A program made the translations under genes and the position numbers. This document shows, piece after piece, positions 25,032 through 31,897 of a stretch of 64,000 nucleotides of DNA. The stretch is from the NCBI RefSeq assembly GCF_014332515.1, contig NZ_VFSD01000031.1:1-64000 (forward strand), read 5' to 3'. The notes below the pieces were generated by a model that saw nothing but the letters and a program-made list of their open reading frames with translations, was not told where the DNA came from and searched no databases. Numbering within the stretch: position 1 is the first letter of the stretch; every line of letters starts with the position of its first letter. The stretch is from Pontibacter beigongshangensis. Lineage in GTDB: Bacteria > Bacteroidota > Bacteroidia > Cytophagales > Hymenobacteraceae.

Positions 25032-25034
25032 GCT

Positions 25035-26279
25035 TCAGTCCGCCCTCAGCGCTTCAATAGGCTTCACGCGGGCTGCTTTCAGGGCGGGCACCAAGCCGGC
25101 CAGGGCCCCGGAAAGCACCAGGATAAACGTGGCGGACAGTACCACGCCCAGCTCTACCTCAGGAGCAGCAAAAAACGGCATCTCCACGCCCGACGACTCC
25201 ATAAAATACCGGATCAGGTCCAGCAACCCGACTCCCAGCAGCAGCCCCAGGTACCCGGAGAAAGCCGTAATCACCACCGACTCCTGCAGAATCAGGCTCA
25301 CAATAGAGAACGGCGTTGCGCCCAGGGCTTTCCGGATTCCGATTTCGCGGGTACGTTCTTTCACGATTATCAGCATGATGTTGCTCACGCCAACTATGCC
25401 CGCTATTAAAGTGCCGATGCCTACAATCCAGACAAAAATGCGGATGCCGTTGAATAGCCCCAGCAGCTTCAGGTACTCCGTTTCGGTGTTGCTGATTTCC
25501 AGGGCCCGCACATCGTCTGCCGAGAACTTATGCCGCTGCGCCAGCAGGGTGCGGAGGCGGTCTTCGGTTTCTTTGGCACTCACGCCTGCCTGTGCGGTCA
25601 TGGCCATCATCTGCACCTGGTTGGGTTGGTTGAAGGCAGCCTGTATGGTCGAGAAAGGAATGTAGGCCCTTTCTTCGCGGCGGCCGCTGTTGTTTCCGCT
25701 CACCTTAAACGTACCGACCACCTTAAAATGAATGCCTCGTATGGTCACATACTTGCCTACCGGGTCCTCATCCAGGAACAGCACCTTGCTGGCCTGCTCC
25801 CCCAGCACCACCACCTTGCGTTTCTCTTCCTCGTCGAATTTATTGAGCAGGCGGCCCCGGAATACTTTCTCGCCGTTCAGCTCCAGAAAATCGGGCTCCG
25901 AGCCGAAAACCTGGTAAGAGCCGTACTGTTTTTTATAGTTGATGGTGTACTCGCCAAACACCCGGTTTCGTGGAGCCAGAATGTTCAGGTCAGGAACTTC
26001 ACGGTCAATGGCTTTCAGGTCTTCGTTCGTAAACTTTATCTGCCGGCCGGGTGCCATGCCTTTGTGCGCCACAGCCGTTTTGCCCGTAAACACATAAATA
26101 CTGTTTTTGGCCCCGTCACCAAACCGGTTGACCACACCTTTCTCCAGCCCTTTGCCCACCCCAAGCAGCATCACGAGCATAAATATGCCCCAGAACACGC
26201 CAAAAGCAGTCAGGAAGGTGCGGAGCTTGTTTTTCCGCATCGTTCCTAATATCTCCTGCCATTTGTCTATGTCGAACAT
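25035..26279 (-). CDS. MacB-like ABC transporter permease (first of two)
   Basis: A 414-residue permease with the same layout as its neighbour: an N-terminal helix (about 24-44), a MacB periplasmic core domain, and three C-terminal helices with G-I-R-K-A-L-G-A-T near 316-324. The paired genes share close identity in the first 50 residues, so they look like a tandem duplication that has diverged in the periplasmic domain. The ATPase gene lies 221 bases upstream, beyond a spacer with family F, B and A repeats, so the cluster may not be one uninterrupted transcript. The substrate is unknown. Confidence 0.9.
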   Translation of the reverse strand: MFDIDKWQEILGTMRKNKLRTFLTAFGVFWGIFMLVMLLGVGKGLEKGVVNRFGDGAKNSIYVFTGKTAVAHKGMAPGRQIKFTNEDLKAIDREVPDLNILAPRNRVFGEYTINYKKQYGSYQVFGSEPDFLELNGEKVFRGRLLNKFDEEEKRKVVVLGEQASKVLFLDEDPVGKYVTIRGIHFKVVGTFKVSGNNSGRREERAYIPFSTIQAAFNQPNQVQMMAMTAQAGVSAKETEDRLRTLLAQRHKFSADDVRALEISNTETEYLKLLGLFNGIRIFVWIVGIGTLIAGIVGVSNIMLIIVKERTREIGIRKALGATPFSIVSLILQESVVITAFSGYLGLLLGVGLLDLIRYFMESSGVEMPFFAAPEVELGVVLSATFILVLSGALAGLVPALKAARVKPIEALRAD

Positions 26280-26290
26280 TTTTCCGGATT

Positions 26291-26340
26291 TTAGATGTTA
26301 GATGCCAGATTTCAGACTTCTATAGTTGAGAGTTAAAAGC
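26291..26340. repeat. Mosaic repeat block (families F and B)
   Basis: TTAGATGTTAGATGCCAGAT (family F) followed by AGTTGAGAGTTAAAAGC (family B), upstream of the first permease. Copy A11 follows about 80 bases later. Confidence 0.55.
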
Positions 26341-26418
26341 GGACATAACTGTGGAGCGTGTACTTCAGATCAATCAAAAAATCAGCCACTAACGATCAGT
26401 AATTAACAACCTATGATC

Positions 26419-26460
26419 AAATTATTCTAATCAAAAAGCCCCTCCGGAGCTTCTGCTGCT
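26419..26460 (+). repeat. Family-A repeat, copy A11
   Basis: AATTATTCTAATC, A run, core CCTCCGGAGC (26441-26450), CTGCTGCT tail. It lies within the export cluster, between the ATPase and the first permease. Confidence 0.9.
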
Positions 26461-26500
26461 TACACGGTTACACCGAAAAAACTCTTTTTACAGGCCCATG

Positions 26501-27220
26501 TTATTTGCCGGAGACAGCGGCATCTTGAGTGTGGCTGCTGTGCACAGCCTCGGCAATATCGTCCACAATAAGTCCGTCTTTGAGCCGGATGATGCGGTCT
26601 GTCTGGTCGGCAATGTCGTTTTCGTGCGTTACGATTACCACTGTCATGCCTTTTCGGTTCACCTCTTTAAAAATCTCCATTACTTCGTAAGATGTTTTAG
26701 AGTCGAGGGCACCGGTGGGCTCGTCGGCCAGGATGAGCTTGGGCTGCGATATGAGCGCCCGCGCAATGGCCACCCGCTGCCGCTGCCCGCCCGACATTTC
26801 GTTAGGCGAGTGCCCGGCCCAGTCCTTCAGGCCCACCATGTCGAGGTACTCCAGCGCCAGCTTGTTGCGCTGCCTGCGGCCCACCTGCTGGTAGTACAGG
26901 GGCAGCGCCACATTCTCCATCGCATTTTTAAAGGAGAGCAGGTTAAACGACTGAAACACGAAGCCCAGGAACTTGTTGCGGTAGTAGGCCGCTTTGGTGG
27001 CCGACAGGTTTTTCATCAGGGTGCCCGCCAAAGTGTACTCGCCCAGATCATAATCGTCGAGAATACCCAGGATGTTGAGCAGCGTGGACTTTCCAGAGCC
27101 GGAAGATCCCATAATCGACACCAGCTCCCCCTCCCGCACCTGCAGGTCGATGCCTTTGAGCACATGCAACTTGTTATGGCCTACGGTATAGTATTTCTGG
27201 ATATTGGATAGCTGGATCAT
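26501..27220 (-). CDS. MacB/LolD-type ABC transporter ATP-binding protein
   Basis: A 239-residue ATPase that powers the two permeases downstream. Walker A is G-S-S-G-S-G-K-S-T (about 38-46), the signature is M-S-G-G-Q-R-Q-R-V-A near 145, and Walker B is L-I-L-A-D-E-P-T-G-A-L-D near 165, followed by the switch His in V-T-H-E. The start at 27220 is chosen because the domain begins there (M-I-Q-L-S-N-I-Q-K); the frame is open back to 27385 but that part has no domain and no promoter. It is the first gene of the MacAB-like cluster. The tail after residue 220 is short and variable. Confidence 0.92.
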   Translation of the reverse strand: MIQLSNIQKYYTVGHNKLHVLKGIDLQVREGELVSIMGSSGSGKSTLLNILGILDDYDLGEYTLAGTLMKNLSATKAAYYRNKFLGFVFQSFNLLSFKNAMENVALPLYYQQVGRRQRNKLALEYLDMVGLKDWAGHSPNEMSGGQRQRVAIARALISQPKLILADEPTGALDSKTSYEVMEIFKEVNRKGMTVVIVTHENDIADQTDRIIRLKDGLIVDDIAEAVHSSHTQDAAVSGK

Positions 27221-27520
27221 ATCAGCAGCGAAATTATGACACAAAAGCACAGGTAACAGGCCATACAAAGTACCAGAATCCTGGCAACTATTTCTAAATC
27301 TTATACTTACTACACCTAAATATCGACTTACAGCCATACTTTGTCTACAAACAGCAAAAAAGCTGCTGCGTACCGGCAACAGCATCGGCTAAACCAGTGC
27401 CCGCCGCAACTCGTTTCAGTAGCAATACTCCTATGATGCAGGAAGTTGTGAGCCGGTTGCCTGACCTTGACGTTTATTTCTTAGCGCCTGCTGAGGCTTC
27501 TCCTGCTTTTCCTAATGTAC

Positions 27521-27549
27521 AAATTTTTCTAATGAATTCTGCCCTCTGA
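27521..27549 (+). repeat. Decayed family-A copy A12
   Basis: AAATTTTTCTAATGAATTCTGCCCTCTGA keeps the AT block and a trace of the core. It ends at the ATG of the gene at 27549. Confidence 0.45.
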
Positions 27550-28130
27550 TGCATGCGCCTCTCCTGCCAAAGCCAGTTCTTTTCCATCCGCTTAAGCACC
27601 ACCTGGGTTATATCCGGGAGTTTGTGCGGCAGGGAGCAACAGCCACTGAGGCAGCACTGCGCACCGCGTTGCAAACTATAGGCAGGTCCCAACTGGATTT
27701 TTATACAGGCCCGCTGTTGCCGGAGCAGCTGGCGGCGGAGGTGCTGGGGCAATTGCAGGAGCAACAGGTGCTGGCCCCGGCAGCTTACCGGCAGTACCTG
27801 CAGCAAGCCGCCACCGATTACCGCTTGCTTACCCTCTCCGATGGCAGTACCTGGGTACTCAGGTGGGGCCTGGAGGAGGAACGCCATGTGCACCTGCACC
27901 CTGCCCGCTACGCCACCCACACCACCCGCCTAAAAGCCAACGCTCTAAAAACGGCTGTAGCAGTGGCTGTTTATCAGCAGCAGCACCCAGAGCAGCCTGT
28001 AAACCTGGCTTTGATCAATCAGCTGCGGCGGGAGTGGCTGGGCCTTTCGCCCGTAAAAGGTTTTGATGGAGCAGAAGAAGGAGGTGCTGCCGGTTTGTTA
28101 AAGCTGATCCGCCCGTTCCAGCATATTTAA
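27549..28130 (+). CDS. Hypothetical protein
   Basis: A 193-residue soluble protein with no signal peptide or membrane segment. It is rich in Gln, Leu, Ala and His, with a helical N-terminal half (E-A-A-L-R-T-A-L-Q-T-I-G) and a mixed second half (W-V-L-R-W-G, H-V-H-L-H-P-A-R). The conserved-looking end L-S-P-V-K-G-F is followed by a helix. I do not recognise a family. The ATG at 27549 lies at the edge of a decayed family-A repeat; a later start would lose the first helix. Its last four bases overlap the stop of the DUF4440-like gene on the other strand. Confidence 0.6.
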   Translation: MHAPLLPKPVLFHPLKHHLGYIREFVRQGATATEAALRTALQTIGRSQLDFYTGPLLPEQLAAEVLGQLQEQQVLAPAAYRQYLQQAATDYRLLTLSDGSTWVLRWGLEEERHVHLHPARYATHTTRLKANALKTAVAVAVYQQQHPEQPVNLALINQLRREWLGLSPVKGFDGAEEGGAAGLLKLIRPFQHI

Positions 28131-28657
28131 TCTTCTTTGTTTCTGCCAGTTGCCGGGCCGTGGTCGTAGCTGAGGATTCGCTTCATTTTCCAGCGCTCGT
28201 TTTCCAGCAGCCAGAGATGAATAAATTTTGCCAGGCCATCTAATTTTTCCGGTTTACCTTTCTCCAGAACAGTAAAGGTGTGGTCTCCCAGTATGATGGC
28301 GGCATAGATGGTTCCGGCTTTAGCCATAGGATACACCTTCACCGTTCCCTTTACTGCCTCCCGCTTCAACCTGAAGTTGTCGTTGCTGCACAGGTTCTTT
28401 TTAATGCTGGTGCTCAGGCTATCCCTTCCAAGCGTCGGGCCTCCCTTGTCGTGGTAAAACTCTACATCTTCCGCTATAAGCTGGTCCATCTGGTCGGTGT
28501 CGCAGTTGTTGTAGGCCACCCAGAAGGTACTGTCGAGTTTCATGATGGTTTCCTCAACCGTGATTACGTGCCGTGGCTGAGCCACCAGCAACTGGGGGAA
28601 TGCGCAAGCCAGCCCTAATAATGCTGGAGCCAACAAAATATAATTCCTGATTTTCAT
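28127..28657 (-). CDS. Exported DUF4440 / NTF2-like protein
   Basis: A 176-residue protein with a signal peptide (about 1-26, cut near L-L-V-A-Q-P) and one SnoaL/NTF2-like domain of the DUF4440 type: L-D-S-T-F-W-V-A-Y-N-N-C-D near 41-53, L-I-A-E-D-V-E-F-Y-H-D near 61-71, and the closing W-L-L-E-N-E-R-W-K-M-K-R-I near 150-162. Such domains are small alpha-beta cones used as ligand pockets or, more rarely, as enzymes; no catalytic residues are certain here. It is convergent with the hypothetical gene and overlaps it by four bases. Confidence 0.8.
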   Translation of the reverse strand: MKIRNYILLAPALLGLACAFPQLLVAQPRHVITVEETIMKLDSTFWVAYNNCDTDQMDQLIAEDVEFYHDKGGPTLGRDSLSTSIKKNLCSNDNFRLKREAVKGTVKVYPMAKAGTIYAAIILGDHTFTVLEKGKPEKLDGLAKFIHLWLLENERWKMKRILSYDHGPATGRNKED

Positions 28658-28916
28658 AGTAGTATTTTTTAGGCTGGATGGTGTGCTGGCGTTCTCCTCT
28701 TTAGATAAAACCAGCTAACTTGTATTGATGCCGGGTGGCTAAAACAGCAGGCACTGCAGGGGCAACAGCTTGCCAACAGGAAGGGAACTAGTGCAAAGGG
28801 TAAATTTTACTGACCTGAGTGCCGGAAACCTTATTGGCCTGTTACAGCAGCCTTGGTTTCCGGTATTCAGCTTTTTCATAGTTTTTGGCGTGTGGTAGTA
28901 GGGGGAGCAGTTAGCT

Positions 28917-29114
28917 TTACTCAGCTGGTGCCGGGGCTGCCGGGGCCTGGGGCGCAGCAGGTGGGGCTGGTGGCACCGGTGCTTCTGTTTTGTTGTCGAA
29001 ATCTATATCGACATGAGATCCGATGCCATAGAATTTGCCGATGCTGAGCATAACGGTGATAAAAAGCAGCACGGTTATGAGCAAGCCCAGCAGAAGTTTG
29101 TTGCTTGTAGCCAT
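28917..29114 (-). CDS. Small membrane-anchored Pro/Ala-rich protein
   Basis: A 65-residue protein with one transmembrane helix (about 7-24) and a Pro/Ala tail. It follows the GntR regulator by 54 bases and probably is the last gene of the ABC-2 operon, which suggests an accessory role (inference). No motif beyond G-I-G-S-H-V-D-I-D-F is visible. A similar one-helix protein upstream of a short beta-rich segment is common next to such regulators, but I cannot name it. Confidence 0.6.
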   Translation of the reverse strand: MATSNKLLLGLLITVLLFITVMLSIGKFYGIGSHVDIDFDNKTEAPVPPAPPAAPQAPAAPAPAE

Positions 29115-29168
29115 TTTGATTTGTCTTTTTAGGTAAGATTCTGATTTAGGTCAGGGAATTCTCTGCGC

Positions 29169-29537
29169 TTAGTTGTCAGAGAGTGGGTTGCGCTGCACGT
29201 AGGTTTTCAGGTCGTCGAGGGTGAGGCCCAGCAACTGCATGGTCTTTACAAACATGGGCAGCTCTTCCTGCAGAAACTGCTCCTTTTTAAGGGCAATGGT
29301 TTTTTCGAGGCCATCGTCGGCCAGAAAGTAGCCGATGCCGCGCTTGTTATAGATCACGCCCTTGTCCTGCAAAAAATTAAATGTTCTCATCGTTGTGTTG
29401 GGGTTCACTTCAAACTCTACTGCCATGTCTCTTATAGAGGGTATTTTATCTCCGCTGACCCATTTCTTTTGCAGTATGTTCTCGAAAAAGCGGTCTGCGA
29501 TCTGAAGATAAATAGCCTGGGTTTCTCTGAATTCCAT
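29169..29537 (-). CDS. GntR family transcriptional regulator, YtrA subfamily
   Basis: A 122-residue repressor-like protein with an N-terminal winged helix (about 10-75): I-Y-L-Q-I-A-D-R, then G-D-K-I-P-S-I-R-D-M-A and the recognition helix V-N-P-N-T-T-M-R-T. The remaining 45 residues form the short helical dimerisation tail that defines the YtrA subfamily, whose members usually control an adjacent ABC transporter. Here it lies inside that operon, one base after the permease stop, instead of first. The perfect palindrome overlapping the operon promoter (31356-31383) is the likely operator, so it should repress its own transcription. The ligand is unknown. Confidence 0.9.
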   Translation of the reverse strand: MEFRETQAIYLQIADRFFENILQKKWVSGDKIPSIRDMAVEFEVNPNTTMRTFNFLQDKGVIYNKRGIGYFLADDGLEKTIALKKEQFLQEELPMFVKTMQLLGLTLDDLKTYVQRNPLSDN

Positions 29538-29538
29538 C

Positions 29539-30327
29539 TTATACCTGCCTTTCTTGTAATTTAAAATAAGATACTACCAGCAAAAAAGGAGCTAACAGAT
29601 ACCAGAATATAAATGGGATGATCCGGGTGAAGATAAACTCAAAATTCTCTTTTAGTGCCGGGTTGATTGACTCCTCGTTTACCTGCCCCTGGTCGCCCAG
29701 CAGCAGATATCCTACGCTACCACTGTACACAGCAATGATCAGCGCAAACACGATCAGGGCCAGCAGCGTTTTCAGGAAGTTGTTGCCCTTAAAGGTGCAG
29801 GCGCCCAAAAAGAAAACCGAATGAGTTACCAGGTAGACCTTTACACAAATCCAGACATCCCGATCGAACAAATGCGGGAATACTTCCGGCTGTTGCGCCA
29901 GCATGGAGCTGAAGAAGGCAAGTAGCACCATAATGGCCCCATACAGCAGCACAAACACAGGGGCCGAAACCAGCCAGGCCCCCACCAGTTTCTCTACCTT
30001 AGAAACAGGCAGTGTCAGGAAGGCGTAGCTTTTTTTAGGAGAGTTCATCTCGTTGAACACCAGGCTGGTAAACACATAACCTGCCAGGAAAAACGCGACC
30101 AGGTACAGGTTGCGCAGGCCAAACAGCACATCAGTATCTTCGCGGTTAAAGAAGGCGAAGAGTGCGGAGATAACCAGCAAGGTGCCGAAGCCGGACAGTA
30201 TGGCCATCCAGAGGGTATTCAGGTTCAATGATAACTGGCGTTTCAAAAAGAAGCCCAGCCTGCCGAGGTCAAATACAGGATTCATAGTTTTAGCTTGTAC
30301 TAAGGTCAGTGGTATGGTCGTATTCAT
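29539..30327 (-). CDS. ABC-2 type permease
   Basis: A 262-residue membrane protein with six hydrophobic segments, working with the ATPase at 31335-30499. The start at 30327 overlaps the stop of the microprotein (ATGA), which supports it over Met15 at 30285. The conserved region N-E-M-N-S-P-K-K-S-Y-A-F-L-T-L-P-V-S near 90-107 is the cytoplasmic coupling part seen in this ABC-2 group. The substrate is unknown; YtrA-regulated transporters in other phyla respond to cell-wall antibiotics, so an envelope-stress role is possible (inference). Confidence 0.85.
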   Translation of the reverse strand: MNTTIPLTLVQAKTMNPVFDLGRLGFFLKRQLSLNLNTLWMAILSGFGTLLVISALFAFFNREDTDVLFGLRNLYLVAFFLAGYVFTSLVFNEMNSPKKSYAFLTLPVSKVEKLVGAWLVSAPVFVLLYGAIMVLLAFFSSMLAQQPEVFPHLFDRDVWICVKVYLVTHSVFFLGACTFKGNNFLKTLLALIVFALIIAVYSGSVGYLLLGDQGQVNEESINPALKENFEFIFTRIIPFIFWYLLAPFLLVVSYFKLQERQV

Positions 30328-30494
30328 TTTATAAGATCGTTAAGCAACAGTTCTAACGGATAAACAAAGTTCACCTGCCCCGACTGCACCACCACCGCGC
30401 AGGTAACGGCCGCCGCAGCCACGCCAAAAGATCGTAAAGGGAAGTACTGCCCGGCTAGGTGGCGCAGTTTCCGGAGGTAGAAGATTGCGTTCAT
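30324..30494 (-). CDS. Microprotein in the ABC-2 operon
   Basis: A 56-residue peptide counted from the ATG at 30494, four bases after the ATPase stop; its own stop overlaps the permease ATG by four bases (ATGA). This tight packing on both sides is good evidence that it is translated. It has a basic N-terminal part (Y-L-R-K-L-R-H-L) and one hydrophobic segment (about 20-36, F-G-V-A-A-A-A-V-T-C-A-V-V-V). It is probably a membrane subunit or translation coupler of the transporter. No family recognised. Confidence 0.7.
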   Translation of the reverse strand: MNAIFYLRKLRHLAGQYFPLRSFGVAAAAVTCAVVVQSGQVNFVYPLELLLNDLIK

Positions 30495-30498
30495 AAGG

Positions 30499-31335
30499 TT
30501 AGTTGGCAAAATGCCTGTTTATGGTGGCCGCATCTTTTATAATGCCGTTAAACAGCAGTTCCAGGTCTATCCGCGTCTCCAGGCCCGACAGGTTTTTCAC
30601 GATTCCGGCCCTGCGGCCATGCAGTTCCTCGGCATACAGCACTTCGTTGTCTGGCACCCCGTTCAGGTTGTACTCAAAGGTTACTTTCTCAGAAATATCG
30701 GCCACATTCTGGTTAAAGACAATGCTACCCTGCTCCAGCACCACAATGTTGTCGATCAGGTTTTCGAGGTCGCGCACCTGGTGGGTAGAGATAATGATCA
30801 GCTTCTCTTCGTCCAGCGAGGAGGCCATAATTTTGCGGAACTGGCTTTTTGAGGGAATGTCCAGGCCATTGGTCGGCTCGTCGAGGATCAGCAGGCGGGC
30901 GTTGGTGGAGAGGCCAAAGGCAATCAGGAATTTCTTCTTTTGGCCGTAAGACAGGTTCGAGAGCTTTGCAGTGCGGGGCAGCTCAAACTCTGTAAGATAG
31001 GCATCCATCTGCGCATAATCGAACCGGGTGTAGAAAACGGCATTGTTATCTATAAAGCTGGCAATGCTGATGCCCGGCAGTTCAAACTCTTCCGGAATCA
31101 CGTAAATATCCTGCAGCATGAGCGGGTTCCTGTCCTGGGCATTATACCCGAACACCCGGCACTCGCCCCTGTTGGGGTACAGCAGGCCCGCCATGTGCTT
31201 GAGCAGCGACGATTTGCCAGCCCCGTTTTTGCCTAACAGCCCATAAATAAAGCCGGGCTGCAGCGTCAGGTTCAGGTTTTCGAAAAGCGGCCGCTGCTTT
31301 TTGTACCGGAACTGAATATCTTTTAGAGCGATCAT
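30499..31335 (-). CDS. ABC transporter ATP-binding protein
   Basis: A 278-residue ATPase and the first gene of the operon. Walker A is G-K-N-G-A-G-K-S-S near 36-44, the signature L-S-Y-G-Q-K-K-K-F near 130, and Walker B L-L-I-L-D-E-P-T-N-G-L-D near 147-158 with the switch His in S-T-H-Q. The signature has Tyr-Gly in place of Gly-Gly, as in many ABC-2 ATPases of the CcmA/YtrB type. A C-terminal extension of about 65 residues follows the nucleotide-binding domain. The gene begins 20 bases from the operator palindrome. Confidence 0.92.
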   Translation of the reverse strand: MIALKDIQFRYKKQRPLFENLNLTLQPGFIYGLLGKNGAGKSSLLKHMAGLLYPNRGECRVFGYNAQDRNPLMLQDIYVIPEEFELPGISIASFIDNNAVFYTRFDYAQMDAYLTEFELPRTAKLSNLSYGQKKKFLIAFGLSTNARLLILDEPTNGLDIPSKSQFRKIMASSLDEEKLIIISTHQVRDLENLIDNIVVLEQGSIVFNQNVADISEKVTFEYNLNGVPDNEVLYAEELHGRRAGIVKNLSGLETRIDLELLFNGIIKDAATINRHFAN

Positions 31336-31355
31336 AGTTTTATCTGTTTGTTGTG

Positions 31356-31383
31356 GTAGTGTACTAGTTACTTAGTACACTAC
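31356..31383. promoter_or_regulatory. GntR (YtrA-type) operator
   Basis: A perfect 10-bp inverted repeat, GTAGTGTACT and AGTACACTAC, around an 8-base centre. The inner GTACT/AGTAC matches the kind of site used by YtrA regulators. It touches the -7 box of the promoter, so binding would block transcription of the operon that encodes the regulator. Confidence 0.8.
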
Positions 31384-31413
31384 AAATGTACAAGAGGTTT
31401 TGATAATGTCAAA
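31383..31413 (-). promoter_or_regulatory. Bacteroidota promoter of the ABC-2 operon
   Basis: On the minus strand TTTG (31410-31413) lies 19 bases upstream of TACATTTG (31383-31390), an exact match to the -33 TTTG / -7 TANNTTTG consensus. It is the best promoter in the window. Confidence 0.85.
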
Positions 31414-31614
31414 TTATTTTCGAAAAATATTTTTCAGGAATCTAAATGAATGTCTCTCCGGCTGAGAAAAGTGCCTTATAGTTGAAAATAAGGCACTTAG
31501 GCAGCAACAGACAGGAAGCCAGAAAGGAAAATTATTTTAGCGACGGGAATAATAAAAGCAGGGAAAGCAGCAGCTTTAAGATAGCAAGGGTGTACCAGCA
31601 GATCCGGACACACT

Positions 31615-31661
31615 AATTATTTGAATGAAAAGGGCCCTCCGGAGGTATCTGCCGCTGCTCT
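31615..31661 (+). repeat. Family-A repeat, copy A13
   Basis: AT block AATTATTTGAATG, perfect core CCTCCGGAGG (31636-31645), tail GCCGCTGCTCTGTTT. It forms an inverted pair with A14. Confidence 0.9.
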
Positions 31662-31664
31662 GTT

Positions 31665-31699
31665 TAGATGCTAGCTAGTAGATTCCAGATGTTAGATGT
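31665..31699. repeat. Family-F block between A13 and A14
   Basis: GATGCTAGCTAGTAG, then CCAGATGTTAGATGTTAA, in the loop of the inverted pair. Confidence 0.5.
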
Positions 31700-31705
31700 T
31701 AAACA

Positions 31706-31760
31706 GAGCAGCAACAGGAGCAGCAGAAACCTCTGAAGGGGTAAAATCATTAGAATAATT
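31706..31760 (-). repeat. Family-A repeat, copy A14
   Basis: Reverse orientation, AGAGCAGCAACAGGAGCAGC tail, core CCTCTGAAGG, AT block ATTAGAATAATT. With A13 it could form a long imperfect hairpin. Confidence 0.9.
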
Positions 31761-31840
31761 CGTAACACAGCTACATTTATAAGTGACCAATCCAAACTCA
31801 ATACGTTAATCCTCACCTAACTTCCTCTCCATGCTTAAAA

Positions 31841-31870
31841 CCAAAAGCGCCACCCTGTAGAGGTGGCGCT
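31841..31870 (-). terminator. Terminator after lpdA
   Basis: A perfect 9-bp stem (AGCGCCACC with GGTGGCGCT, 31846-31854 and 31862-31870) followed on the minus strand by TTTT, 28 bases after the lpdA stop. Confidence 0.85.
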
Positions 31871-31897
31871 GTTGGCTATTATCAATAAATGTAAGCT

